From CAZDAM01 sp964503595 (lineage in GTDB: Bacteria > Muiribacteriota > UBA6191), in assembly GCA_964503595.1 (NCBI GenBank), contig CAZDAM010000083.1:1-15563 (forward strand): a stretch of 15,563 nucleotides of DNA, given 5' to 3'. The notes below the pieces were generated by a model. It was not told the DNA's origin. It saw only the letters and a list, made by a program, of their open reading frames with translations, and made no database searches. Positions 1-7,395 of the stretch are shown in pieces. How positions within the stretch are numbered: position 1 is the stretch's first letter; every line of letters begins with the position of its first letter. The translations under genes were made by a program, and so were the position numbers.

Positions 1-395
1 TGAAATGGTTTCTTCTTCTGATGATTCTGGGAATCGGTGAACTCAGGGCTTCCGGGGATCATGGCCACCATCACCATGGGGATCATGATCACCACCATCA
101 TGATGCTGAGCTTCCCGAGGGCCCTTCGGTACTGGATTATCTCAATCCGGAGGATGAGGGAGCAATTCATGAGGCTATGGGTTTCTATCAGAACCGGGGC
201 CGGCAGGTAGAGGGAAAACTGAGGCTTCAGGGAGTGGAACTGGTGGAAAAAGGGTATTTCGAAGAAGGGTTTTTCGTCTTTTTCTATGATGTCCGCCTGA
301 TGTTTGAAGATTTGCGTTTAAGGGTCAGCCGGGTTTTTCTGATGGGGGCAGTTCTGCTGCTTCTGTTTTCAATTCCGGGAGTCAGGAGGGTTTAG
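1..395 (+). CDS. Small exported protein with histidine-rich segment and C-terminal membrane helix (5' end lacks one base)
   Basis: The reading frame is open to the first base and reads (A)TG-AAA-TGG, so the start codon almost certainly begins one base before the window; the protein would be 131 aa. It opens with a signal peptide (K2, hydrophobic to about residue 12, possible cleavage after Ala17), then a stretch with ten histidines between residues 21 and 34, mixed with Asp and Gly. A charged middle domain (about 38-108) follows, then a C-terminal hydrophobic helix (about 111-127) with an Arg-Arg tail. TGA at bases 1-3 suggests the upstream gene ended in an ATGA overlap, as at other junctions here. 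The stop abuts the GTG of the next ABC ATPase, so the two are co-translated. The histidine cluster suggests divalent metal binding (inference). I do not recognise the family. Confidence 0.75.
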   Translation, partial: KWFLLLMILGIGELRASGDHGHHHHGDHDHHHHDAELPEGPSVLDYLNPEDEGAIHEAMGFYQNRGRQVEGKLRLQGVELVEKGYFEEGFFVFFYDVRLMFEDLRLRVSRVFLMGAVLLLLFSIPGVRRV

Positions 396-1121
396 GTGGA
401 GCTTGCGATTGAAATCAGGGATGTAAATAAAAGCTTTTCTTCGGGTTTGGGAGCCAGACCCGGAAGGCAGATTCTGAATCAGATTGAAGTTGAAGTTCCC
501 CGAGGCCGTTCTGTTGCGGTGCTTGGTCCAAACGGAGCCGGAAAAACGACTCTTCTGAAAATGATTCTGGGACTTCTGTTTGTGGATTCCGGAAATATCC
601 GGATCCTGGGGCACGAGCCTGGAAGCTTCGAGGCCAGAGAGGCCATTGGATTTCTGTCTGAACTCCCGATGACCTACGATTACCTCAACCGGCAGACTTT
701 TCTGGATTTTTTCTCCGGCATGCAGAATGGGAATGTGGATCCATCTCTTGAAAAACTGGTGAAGGAACTGGTGGATGAGATTCCTCAGGATCTGAAGATG
801 GGAGACTATTCCAAGGGCATGATGCAAAGACTGAACTTTGCCCGGGTTCTGATGAAAAACCCGGAAATTGTCTTTCTGGATGAACCGGCAACAGGGTTGG
901 ATCCGATTGGACAGCTCAGGATTCTGCGGATTGCCAATGCCCTTCGGGAGCTTGGACGTACGTTGTGGGTGAATACTCACAGCATTGAATTTGCCCTGAA
1001 GACGGCAGATGAAATCCTGGTTCTGCACCAGGGGAGAATTGCTGGCCGCTTTCTCTCGGAAGAGCATTCCAGGGAAGAAATTGAAAGCCTGTTTCTAAGC
1101 CTTGAGTCCTTGAGGAGCTGA
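396..1121 (+). CDS. ABC transporter ATP-binding protein, ABC-2 type (module 1)
   Basis: This is a 241-aa single-domain ABC ATPase that powers the adjacent membrane protein. Visible motifs are Walker A GPNGAGKT at 44-51, signature YSKGMMQ at 138-144 (a relaxed LSGGQ), Walker B IVFLDEP at 158-164 with catalytic Glu163, D-loop TGLDP, and switch His195. Glu89 sits at the Q-loop position, common in ABC-2 ATPases of this type. The start is GTG, supported by an AGGAGG-type ribosome site at 384-389 spaced 6 nt away, directly after the upstream stop. The permease gene begins 1 base after the stop. Such pairs export drugs, lipids or polysaccharide, or serve gliding or cell-envelope roles; the substrate cannot be told from sequence. 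A 232-aa open frame on the opposite strand (369-1067) is its shadow. Confidence 0.95.
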   Translation: MELAIEIRDVNKSFSSGLGARPGRQILNQIEVEVPRGRSVAVLGPNGAGKTTLLKMILGLLFVDSGNIRILGHEPGSFEAREAIGFLSELPMTYDYLNRQTFLDFFSGMQNGNVDPSLEKLVKELVDEIPQDLKMGDYSKGMMQRLNFARVLMKNPEIVFLDEPATGLDPIGQLRILRIANALRELGRTLWVNTHSIEFALKTADEILVLHQGRIAGRFLSEEHSREEIESLFLSLESLRS

Positions 1122-1122
1122 C

Positions 1123-1890
1123 ATGCGTGCAATCTGGTCTGTAGCCCGAATTTCTTTGCAGGAATCCCTGGCTCGCAATGTTTTTGGAGTTCAGTTCTTT
1201 GTCATTCTGAGTCTTGGTCTTCTGCAGGGCTTTACCTCAGGGATTCCTGAGGATACAGATAGGCTGAAGATGTTTCTGGATGGGGGGTTGACGCTGGCGA
1301 TGCTGTTCTCCCTGTTTTTCTCCTTTGCGATTACCTGGCCTCAACTGGAAGCGGATCGTGTCCATGGCCGCCTTCTTTCCCTGCTCTCTTCCTATCTGAG
1401 CCGAGGGGAATATGTCTGGGGAAAGTTCTTTGGCTGTCTTCTGGCCGTATGGCTTAATCTGATTGTGATGTTCCTGATTCTGGGAGGGTTTGTTCTGCTT
1501 CAGGGAGAAACTCCTCCGTCCTGGCTTTTTCTGACAGGTCTGGCCCAGCTTCTGGAAGCAGGGCTTCTGGTGGCGATTCTGATATTCTGCTCGATCGGAA
1601 TGACGAGATTCATGGGGGTCATGAGTGCCATTTTCATCTTCGTTCTGGGGCATTTCACCTACTATGTCCGGTACTACGCCAAGATTCTGGATGAGAAATG
1701 GCTGGGCAATATGCTGGAACAGCTATGGCTGTTTCTGCCCAACTTTGAGTACTTCGGGCTGAAGAATGCCTATCTGGCTTCCAAACCGGTACCAGAACTC
1801 TATTTCCCGTTTCTTCTGGCCTATACTGTGGGCTGGATTCTGATTTTTCAGGTTTTAAGCGTGCTTCTTTTCGAAAGAAAGGAGTATTGA
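1123..1890 (+). CDS. ABC-2 type transporter permease (module 1)
   Basis: This 255-aa integral membrane protein has about six predicted helices (roughly 24-36, 57-72, 103-127, 136-159, 163-182, 228-250), the layout of ABC-2 permeases. The cytoplasmic segment between helices 2 and 3 has SRGEYVWGKF (93-102), and FLPNF lies at 204-208; equivalents of both recur in the permease at 3285, so the two are paralogues. The start ATG is preceded by GAGGAG (1112-1117). Its TGA stop shares its last base with the ATG of the following TPR-like gene, showing translational coupling. It should dimerise, or pair with the second permease, and be energised by the ATPase encoded just upstream. Substrate unknown. 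Confidence 0.9.
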   Translation: MRAIWSVARISLQESLARNVFGVQFFVILSLGLLQGFTSGIPEDTDRLKMFLDGGLTLAMLFSLFFSFAITWPQLEADRVHGRLLSLLSSYLSRGEYVWGKFFGCLLAVWLNLIVMFLILGGFVLLQGETPPSWLFLTGLAQLLEAGLLVAILIFCSIGMTRFMGVMSAIFIFVLGHFTYYVRYYAKILDEKWLGNMLEQLWLFLPNFEYFGLKNAYLASKPVPELYFPFLLAYTVGWILIFQVLSVLLFERKEY

Positions 1891-2546
1891 TGCGACGTCT
1901 GGCCCTGATTCTCTGCCTTTTGCTGACTCTTGGTTCGGCAGTCTGGTTAAGGAATCATCCGGTTCCCAAAAACCGGGTGGATCTGGGAAGGGGGGGAGTA
2001 TCCTTGCCGCTGCTTCTGACGGTTGATATTCTGGGACTGCATGAACTGGCAGTAGGCTGGCTCTGGCTGAAGTTTGATCTGGACTCCTTGGGGGTTTCCA
2101 AGAATTATCATCGTCTTCTGGCTTGGCTGGATCTGATCACCATTCTGAAGCCGGATGAATACCATGCCTGGGGACTCAAGACCTATATGCGCCTTTTGAG
2201 GCCGGAAAATGCGGATGCCCCCTTGAAGCAGGAACAGCTCATGAAGGAACTGATCGCGGCCACTGAGCATGATGAATCAAATTATCGGGGATATTATGAA
2301 GTGGCTTATCTGTATGCCTTTTATTTCAAGAAACCAGATTTAGCCATGCCCTATGCAACTCTTGCGGCCAGACTCAATCCAAACCGGGAAACTCTTTCGG
2401 TGGTGGACTATCTGAAAAGAGAGCTTGAGAAGCAGGGTAAGACTGCTTTGCCGGACTTTCCGGCCGAAGCCCCGACCCTTGATTTGCCCGGAGTTCTGAA
2501 TCCATCTGATATTCGCCCTCTGGGGGAGAAGGAAACGAATGACTGA
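1890..2546 (+). CDS. Membrane-anchored TPR-like protein (module 1)
   Basis: This 218-aa protein starts with an N-terminal signal or anchor helix (about 3-20), followed by a helical region rich in aromatic, Leu and Ala residues. Segments such as YHRLLAWLDLITILKPDEYHAW (start about residue 73) and YYEVAYLYAFYFKKPDLAMP (from about 135), with a later ARLNP, fit degenerate tetratricopeptide (TPR) helices. Start choice: a TTG at 1887 is in frame, but ATG at 1890 overlaps the permease stop by one base and has AGGAG upstream (about 1880-1884), so ATG is preferred. It overlaps the next ATPase gene by 8 bases. TPR proteins of this sort are found next to ABC-2 transporters and may act as periplasmic scaffolds (inference). 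The gene at 4028 appears to be a divergent counterpart in the second module. Confidence 0.75.
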   Translation: MRRLALILCLLLTLGSAVWLRNHPVPKNRVDLGRGGVSLPLLLTVDILGLHELAVGWLWLKFDLDSLGVSKNYHRLLAWLDLITILKPDEYHAWGLKTYMRLLRPENADAPLKQEQLMKELIAATEHDESNYRGYYEVAYLYAFYFKKPDLAMPYATLAARLNPNRETLSVVDYLKRELEKQGKTALPDFPAEAPTLDLPGVLNPSDIRPLGEKETND

Positions 2547-3285
2547 GAAAATTCTGGAAGTGACGGATTTAAGGGTAAAACTCGGGGGAACCCCTTTCCA
2601 GGAAGGTAAGGAAATTCTCAAAGGGATTGGATTTGAGGCCAGAGCAGGAAGAATTCATGGCTTTCTAGGGCCAAATGGAGCGGGTAAGACGACCTGTATC
2701 AAATCGATTCTGGGCTTGATCCCTGCCTATGAGGGGCAAATCCGGGTTTTGGGGCAGTCCTCAAGAAGCCCTGCGGTGCGTCAGGCGATTGGTTATGCCC
2801 CGGAAAATGCCTACTTTTCCGGCTTTCTGACCCCCCGGGAAGTCATGCTTACAATGGGAGCTCTAAGCCATCTGAGTTCCAGTGAGAGTCAGGAAGAAGG
2901 GAAGAAATGGTGCGAACGACTGGGAATTGCCCATGTCTACGATCAGCAGATCCGCACTTTTTCCAAAGGAATGAAGCAGCGTCTGGCATTGGCCCAGGCC
3001 TTGATTCACAGGCCCAGGCTGCTGATTCTGGACGAACCCTCCACGGGTCTGGATCCAATTGGCAAGGATGAGGTCAAAAAATTGCTTCTGGAACTCAAAG
3101 AACAGGGTTTTTCGGTATTTTTAAGTTCCCATCACCTTCTGGATGCGGAAGAGATCTGTGATGAGATCACGATTCTTCATCAGGGAGAAATTCTGGTGGA
3201 TGGTTCCCTTGGGGAGGTTCTGCCAAAGCATCTGAACCTGGAGAAATTCTTCATTCAGACTGTCATGCAGGGAAGAGAGAACTGA
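2539..3285 (+). CDS. ABC transporter ATP-binding protein, ABC-2 type (module 2)
   Basis: This 248-aa ABC ATPase is clearly paralogous to the one at 396. Walker A GPNGAGKT is at 44-51, Glu89 at the Q-loop position within IGYAPEN, signature FSKGMKQ at 141-147, Walker B LLILDEP at 161-167 (Glu166), D-loop TGLDP, and switch His198 in SSHH. The start ATG lies 8 bases inside the end of the TPR-like gene, with a purine-rich AAGGA site at about 2529-2533. The stop TGA shares its final A with the next ATG. Motif spacing up to the Q-loop is identical in the two ATPases, which supports duplication of the whole module. Confidence 0.95.
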   Translation: MTEKILEVTDLRVKLGGTPFQEGKEILKGIGFEARAGRIHGFLGPNGAGKTTCIKSILGLIPAYEGQIRVLGQSSRSPAVRQAIGYAPENAYFSGFLTPREVMLTMGALSHLSSSESQEEGKKWCERLGIAHVYDQQIRTFSKGMKQRLALAQALIHRPRLLILDEPSTGLDPIGKDEVKKLLLELKEQGFSVFLSSHHLLDAEEICDEITILHQGEILVDGSLGEVLPKHLNLEKFFIQTVMQGREN

Positions 3286-4028
3286 TGAGAGCTGTTTTAC
3301 CGATTGCCCGAGAAGTTTTCATTGAAGCCCGAAGAAGCCAGTTCTTTCATCTCTCCCTGGGAATGGCGGTTCTCCTGATATTTATCTTTACCGGGATATC
3401 AGCCCTGGATGAAAGTCTGCGAGGACGTCTGTTTGTCGAGTCCGGCATGACGGCTTTGTGGTTCATCCATTTCTGTCTGGCCGTATTTTTCTCGGTGGAG
3501 ATTCTCTATCGGGATATTGAAGCCCGTTCGATCTATTTTCTTCTGGTGCGAAATGTCAGCCGGACGGAATATCTTCTGGGCAAGTTTACCGGACTGGTAT
3601 TTTCTCTCTGGCTCTCCATCGCCATTAGCGGAGTTATCCTGATTGCCTGCTCCTTTCCACTGAACGGCTTTGAGCCCCGACTGCTGGCCGGGCTTGGTTT
3701 TCTGGGGTTTGAAATGGCTCTGGTTGTCTCACTACTGGTCTTTCTGTCCACTCTTTTTTCCAAGCTTCTGACCCTCTTTGTCTTTATATTTCTTTTCTTC
3801 TTTGCCTCCTTTCTCGAGTTTATGGTGGTGGAAACCGAGCTTCTTGTGCTCTTGAAGGCAATTCTGTTTGTACTGCCGAACTTTCGCTACTATTCCTGGA
3901 TTGAAATGGTGGTCCATGCCCGCAAGCTCAGTCCGATGTACATGGTGTTTCTGGGAGGGTATACCACTTTCCTGGCTTCATTTTATCTGCTTCTGGCAGG
4001 GCTTCAGTTTGAGAAGAGGGAGCTTTGA
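3285..4028 (+). CDS. ABC-2 type transporter permease (module 2)
   Basis: This 247-aa polytopic membrane protein has about six hydrophobic helices (roughly 20-38, 55-74, 103-123, 134-156, 160-180, 220-242). SRTEYLLGKF at 92-101 and VLPNF at 196-200 match SRGEYVWGKF and FLPNF of the first permease, and both proteins end with a short charged tail (FERKEY versus FEKREL). It is the presumed partner of the ATPase just upstream, or the second half of one heteromeric transporter made from both modules. One-base overlaps at both ends show tight coupling. Confidence 0.9.
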   Translation: MRAVLPIAREVFIEARRSQFFHLSLGMAVLLIFIFTGISALDESLRGRLFVESGMTALWFIHFCLAVFFSVEILYRDIEARSIYFLLVRNVSRTEYLLGKFTGLVFSLWLSIAISGVILIACSFPLNGFEPRLLAGLGFLGFEMALVVSLLVFLSTLFSKLLTLFVFIFLFFFASFLEFMVVETELLVLLKAILFVLPNFRYYSWIEMVVHARKLSPMYMVFLGGYTTFLASFYLLLAGLQFEKREL

Positions 4029-4750
4029 TGCTCAGGGTCCGAATCCTTTCCGCCTTCCTGCTGCTTGCTCTTTCCGCTTCCTGCGGCCTTTTGATGTATG
4101 TGGAGCGAGCTGTGCTGGCAGATTATGGCAAGCTGGATCTTCTTTTGGTCATCCGACGTGAATTCAGTGGCTTTCTGAGTGCCTATGCCTGGCAGAAAAT
4201 GGATTTTTACGGGCACTTCGGAGAATGGGTGGAGCAGAAGGGAGAGAATGGAGAAGTCCAGTACATGTCCATTTTCAAATACCAGGAAGAATATCTGCCG
4301 ATCACCCGTTTCAGTGTGGAGCTCGACCCGAGCTTTGTCGAGAGGGTTGCCATTGTCGGCAATAACATGGCGACTTCTCTGGAAATGCCTCTGGAAGGCA
4401 TCAGCCTCATGCAGCGGGCGATTTCACAGAATCGGGAAAACCCCCGTCTGTATCGCCTTTATGGGGAAATCGGTCTNNNNNNNNNNNNNNNNNNNNNNNN
4501 NNNNNNNNNNNNNNNNNNNNNNNNNNNNNNNNNNNNNNNNNNNNNNNNNNNNNNNNNNNNNNNNNNNNNNNNNNNNGAAGTTTTTCTGTCTCTGGTTCCC
4601 CAGCTGAGATCCAGTCTGTTTTTTCCAATCAGCTGGAACCTGGCCTTTTGGGTATGGCTGGGTGCTATCCTGTGTTTTAGTTTTTTATACCGACTGTCAT
4701 GTGCAGTTCATTCGCCTGAAAGGGAGAAGAGTCATGGAAAAAATGTTTAA
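4028..4750 (+). CDS. Membrane-anchored TPR-like protein (module 2), interrupted by assembly gap
   Basis: The N-terminal piece is 149 codons before the gap. It has a hydrophobic anchor (about 6-24), then YAWQKMDFYGHFGEW (about residues 53-67) and YLPITRFSVELDP, which resemble the W.K.D ... LI.ILKPD pattern of the TPR-like protein at 1890. A TTG at 4025 is in frame, but ATG at 4028, overlapping the permease stop, fits the operon. After the gap, one frame encodes a hydrophobic helix ending in FLYRL and stops at 4750, overlapping the next gene by 17 bases. That frame matches the upstream one only if the gap really is 100 bases, so continuity is unproven. A Cys at position 19 lies in a poor lipobox (Ser at -3), so lipidation is doubtful. 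Confidence 0.65.
   Translation: MLRVRILSAFLLLALSASCGLLMYVERAVLADYGKLDLLLVIRREFSGFLSAYAWQKMDFYGHFGEWVEQKGENGEVQYMSIFKYQEEYLPITRFSVELDPSFVERVAIVGNNMATSLEMPLEGISLMQRAISQNRENPRLYRLYGEIGXXXXXXXXXXXXXXXXXXXXXXXXXXXXXXXXXXEVFLSLVPQLRSSLFFPISWNLAFWVWLGAILCFSFLYRLSCAVHSPEREKSHGKNV
4477..4576. other. Assembly gap, 100 N
   Basis: Exactly 100 consecutive N. This round number is the usual placeholder for a gap of unknown size, so the true missing length, and even the contiguity of the two sides, is uncertain. The gap lies within the TPR-like gene and separates the ABC modules from the flagellar block. Confidence 0.99.
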
Positions 4751-5075
4751 GGACATGTTCTACTTTGGTCTTGGAAGTGCCAATCTGGCCCGCGACGTGG
4801 CCAAGGATTTCGTGGATGAAATGATTCGTGCTGGAGAGGCTGCCCAAAGCGAACGGGAAAAGCTCCTGGAGCAGTTCACCGAAAGAGCCAAGGAACACCA
4901 GGCAGCTGTAGAGAAGGCGATTCGGGCCAAAATTGAGGAAGTGGCCAAAGGCCTGAGTCTGGCGGCTCAAAGTGATCTGAATGATCTTCGGGAAGAAATT
5001 GCGGCTCTAAAACAGGAGATTCAGGAGCTGAAAGAAGGGGCCAAGCCAGCTGCCAAGAAGAAAAAAGAGTCATGA
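4734..5075 (+). CDS. Phasin-like coiled-coil protein
   Basis: This 113-aa protein has no signal peptide. The N-terminus has an amphipathic or hydrophobic start (MEKMFKDMFYFGLGSANLAR), then a continuous charged helix with the pattern of small phasin or PHA-granule-associated-like proteins (Pfam Phasin/PhaF type). A heptad-like stretch LREEIAALKQEIQELKEG follows near residues 84-101, then a lysine/alanine tail. The frame is open further upstream, but ATG at 4734 with AGGGAGA (4721-4727) is the natural start and gives the phasin-like N-terminus. It overlaps flbD by 4 bases (ATGA), so it is co-translated with the flagellar genes. The role is unknown; granule coating, membrane association or a structural coiled coil are all possible. 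Confidence 0.75.
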   Translation: MEKMFKDMFYFGLGSANLARDVAKDFVDEMIRAGEAAQSEREKLLEQFTERAKEHQAAVEKAIRAKIEEVAKGLSLAAQSDLNDLREEIAALKQEIQELKEGAKPAAKKKKES

Positions 5076-5290
5076 TCGAGCTTCATCGTCTCAATGGTAC
5101 GGCTTTCTGGCTGAACAGCGAAAAGATCAAGCTTGTGGAGACAAACCCGGATACCTGTATCACCCTTATGAATGGTGAGAAGTTTATTGTCCGCAATGAA
5201 GTGCATGAAATTTGCCGGAAAATTGTCGATTACAAGCACATGATTATCCACGGATTCAACGCCTCCGGGACAGCTTTGCATGAAAAATGA
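5072..5290 (+). CDS. flbD: Flagellar protein FlbD family
   Basis: This 72-aa protein shows the FlbD hallmarks: MIELHRLNG at the start, LN at 14-15, PDTCITLMNGEKFIV in the middle, and a helical C-terminus. It is the usual length for the family. The start overlaps the phasin-like gene's stop (ATGA), and the 3' end overlaps motA by 11 bases. FlbD proteins of this small type precede motA in many flagellar operons, for example in spirochaetes and Firmicutes. Their biochemical role is poorly defined; they are not the same as the sigma-54 activator FlbD of Caulobacter. Confidence 0.93.
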   Translation: MIELHRLNGTAFWLNSEKIKLVETNPDTCITLMNGEKFIVRNEVHEICRKIVDYKHMIIHGFNASGTALHEK

Positions 5291-6083
5291 TATCGCAACC
5301 ACCATAGGACTTGGTCTTGCCATTCTTTTCGTCGGTATCGGCATGGTGGGTTTTCCGCCGGACATAGCGAAGGCCCAGGCCTTTATCGATGGACCATCCA
5401 TCATGATTGTGGTGGGGGGGACGATCGCTTCAGTTTTCGTGAATTTCACGATGGATGACATCAAGCTGTTGCCGGGGGTATTCAAGTCCGCCTTTGTGGT
5501 GATTGATCAGGATCCGACCGAAATCATCAGGATTCTGGTCGAATTTGCAGAGAAGGCCCGTCGTGAAGGTCTTCTTTCTCTGGAAGAGGATGTGGAAAAG
5601 GTCAATAATGATTTTATCCGCAAAGGTGTTCAGCTTGTCATTGACGGTACGGATCCGGGTCTTGTCCGAGATATTCTGGAAGCGGAAATGGATCAGGTGG
5701 ATGCCCGGCACAAGTACGGGGCCAAGATGATGAGCTGTTTTTCCACTTTTGCTCCGGCTTTCGGGATGATCGGGACACTTGTCGGTCTGATTCTGATGCT
5801 CGGAAACCTTTCGGATCCTTCTTCTCTGGGTCCTGCCATGGCCGTGGCTCTGATTACAACCATGTATGGAGCCATGATTTCCAACATGATGTTTATTCCT
5901 ATGGAAAAGAACCTTGAAACCAAGAACATCAAGGAACTTCTGATTTATTCCATTTCAATTCAGGGTCTTCTGTCCATCCAGGCCGGAGACAATCCCAGAA
6001 TTGTGGAAGAACGCCTGAAAGCGTATCTGGCCCCGAAAGCCCGTCAGGCTTTGGCCCAGGATGATGCGGGCGGAGAGGACTGA
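5280..6083 (+). CDS. motA: Flagellar motor stator subunit MotA/PomA
   Basis: This 267-aa protein is the ion-channel subunit that pushes on the rotor. Four helices are visible (about 5-24, 38-56, 153-175, 185-207). Key residues are present: Arg94 and Glu102 in the cytoplasmic loop (ARREGLLSLE), spaced like E. coli Arg90 and Glu98, and Pro159 and Pro207, equivalent to Pro173 and Pro222. The channel segment FGMIGTLVGL and the GPAMAVALITT stretch resemble Na+-type PomA more than E. coli MotA. Thr166 and Thr194 fall at positions that, from memory, correspond to PomA Thr158 and Thr186. No clear ribosome site precedes ATG 5280, so translation is probably coupled to flbD. Confidence 0.97.
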   Translation: MKNDIATTIGLGLAILFVGIGMVGFPPDIAKAQAFIDGPSIMIVVGGTIASVFVNFTMDDIKLLPGVFKSAFVVIDQDPTEIIRILVEFAEKARREGLLSLEEDVEKVNNDFIRKGVQLVIDGTDPGLVRDILEAEMDQVDARHKYGAKMMSCFSTFAPAFGMIGTLVGLILMLGNLSDPSSLGPAMAVALITTMYGAMISNMMFIPMEKNLETKNIKELLIYSISIQGLLSIQAGDNPRIVEERLKAYLAPKARQALAQDDAGGED

Positions 6084-6086
6084 TGC

Positions 6087-7382
6087 ATGAGCAAATGTCC
6101 GGAATGCCCTCCTGAAGGTGCCCCCGGCTGGATGGTCACCTATGGTGACCTGATGACTCTCCTGCTCTGCTTTTTCGTTCTTCTGTTCTCTTTTTCCAGC
6201 CTGGATGTCATTGTCATGAAGTCCTTAAAGGAGTCCTATGTCGGTGCTTATGGCTTTATGGATGGCCACTCCGCTATAGATGGGGCGGGAGTTTCCCAGC
6301 AGCCCCAGAAGTTCTCTTCCAAGCTTTTTGATCGTTCCATGGAAAAGGTCAGAAAAGCCAAATCCGATAAATTTCCCCGCGATCAACTGGTTTTTCTGAA
6401 TGGACTGGCCAATGAGGTGGATCGGGCGATTGGCCTGATCGAGCAGGCCGAGTCCGCTGAACAGGCCAGTCTGGATCGCATGGAGCAGTTAAGACCGGTC
6501 GTTCAGGAAAAAATTCCGGATGATTCGGAAAAAGAATCGCCAGCCCAGAATGAAAAAGAGTCTATCCGGGATTATCTGGCCAAAACAGTGGATCCCAGAG
6601 CACCGGAGTCTGTTTCCGAGCGGCGGGAGCCACGTCTTATGACGGCCCCTAGTCGTGAAGAATCCAGAAAGAAGATGAACGATCTGGATCCGCAGCGAAA
6701 TTATGCGGATCAGCCTGTGGACAAAGTGGTTCTGGCCCGTGGGGGAGATGGGCAGAGAAAGCTTGGTGATGCCTCCCGCAATCAGAAGCTGATCGGACGG
6801 AATCTGCCTCTTGCAGGAAACCCCGGTGAGAATGAAATGCAGGAAGACTCCACCGGCCATAAGCTTCGCCACAACAGGCTTATGGATCGGGTCGATGGTC
6901 AGGGGCAGCGCAAGCGCTTTGACTATCCGGTGCCGGTCAGGGAGTTTATCGAGAGCGATATCAATAACATTGCCGGTGAGGTGAAAGACTCTCAGTCTGA
7001 TGCCAATCGTACGGTTCAGACCACGGTGATGCTGGATGCTGCGGATCTGTTTTCCTTCGGACAGGCATCCCTGAAGCCGGGAGCCTCTCAGGATCAGGTG
7101 TTTACAACGCTTAGAGAGCTGCTTCTGGAGCATCGTGGCGAGGGTTATTTTCAGATTGAAAGCTATGTGGATGGGACAGAGGTTCCGGAAGGGATTTCAG
7201 CTCGTGAGTTTTCCCTGTGGCGTTCGATTGAGATCATTCAGGCTGTCATGCGCTTCGATAGCAGAATCACGCCTTCCATGCTCAGCGCCGTTGGCTGGGG
7301 AGTCGCGAAGGCTCAGGCCGGAAAGCGGGGGGGCAAGCCCAATTCCCGCGTGGAGATTCGTCTGGTGAAATCCAGACCCTGA
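6087..7382 (+). CDS. motB: MotB-like stator protein with long linker and degenerate OmpA domain (MotB1)
   Basis: This 431-aa protein is long for MotB (usually about 250-320). The N-terminus has CPEC (4-7), PEGAPGWMVTYGDLMT, one membrane helix (about 22-37) and the ion-binding Asp21. Residues about 41-300 form a very polar, probably disordered linker. The C-terminus (about 305-428) is a divergent OmpA-like peptidoglycan-binding domain: LFSFGQASLKP matches its start, SYVDG (Asp362) replaces the usual HTD, LWRS (Arg379) replaces LS..RA, and NSRVEIRL ends it. The start ATG has GGAGAGG upstream (6072-6078). It is followed 13 bases later by a second motB, so it probably forms stators with the single upstream MotA, alone or with MotB2. 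Loss of the HTD and Ala-Arg residues suggests weaker or altered cell-wall binding. Confidence 0.92.
   Translation: MSKCPECPPEGAPGWMVTYGDLMTLLLCFFVLLFSFSSLDVIVMKSLKESYVGAYGFMDGHSAIDGAGVSQQPQKFSSKLFDRSMEKVRKAKSDKFPRDQLVFLNGLANEVDRAIGLIEQAESAEQASLDRMEQLRPVVQEKIPDDSEKESPAQNEKESIRDYLAKTVDPRAPESVSERREPRLMTAPSREESRKKMNDLDPQRNYADQPVDKVVLARGGDGQRKLGDASRNQKLIGRNLPLAGNPGENEMQEDSTGHKLRHNRLMDRVDGQGQRKRFDYPVPVREFIESDINNIAGEVKDSQSDANRTVQTTVMLDAADLFSFGQASLKPGASQDQVFTTLRELLLEHRGEGYFQIESYVDGTEVPEGISAREFSLWRSIEIIQAVMRFDSRITPSMLSAVGWGVAKAQAGKRGGKPNSRVEIRLVKSRP
6150..6199 (+). repeat. 50-bp exact repeat, copy 1 (motB1)
   Basis: These 50 bases encode the membrane helix after the ion-binding Asp and are identical, including all synonymous sites, to 7462-7511 in the next gene. 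Sequence on both sides diverges immediately at synonymous sites. Confidence 0.95.
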
Positions 7383-7395
7383 AGGGGGGTGAGAA

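Noticed and set aside
60..110. CAT/CAC-rich tract as a DNA tandem repeat
   Set aside because: Codons vary irregularly and the tract is explained by His-rich coding.
369..1067. 232-aa open frame on the minus strand
   Set aside because: Fully antisense to a motif-complete ABC ATPase, with no recognisable domain; a shadow of the coding strand.
4028..4110. Lipoprotein lipobox around Cys19 in the module 2 TPR-like protein
   Set aside because: Ser at -3 does not fit the general lipobox; kept only as a membrane anchor.
4579..4680. Alternative frame after the gap in the TPR-like gene
   Set aside because: It is open but short and lacks the membrane helix; the frame ending at 4750 fits the operon better.
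6489..7133. 214-aa open frame on the minus strand
   Set aside because: Lies within motB1 with no family motif; frame shadow.
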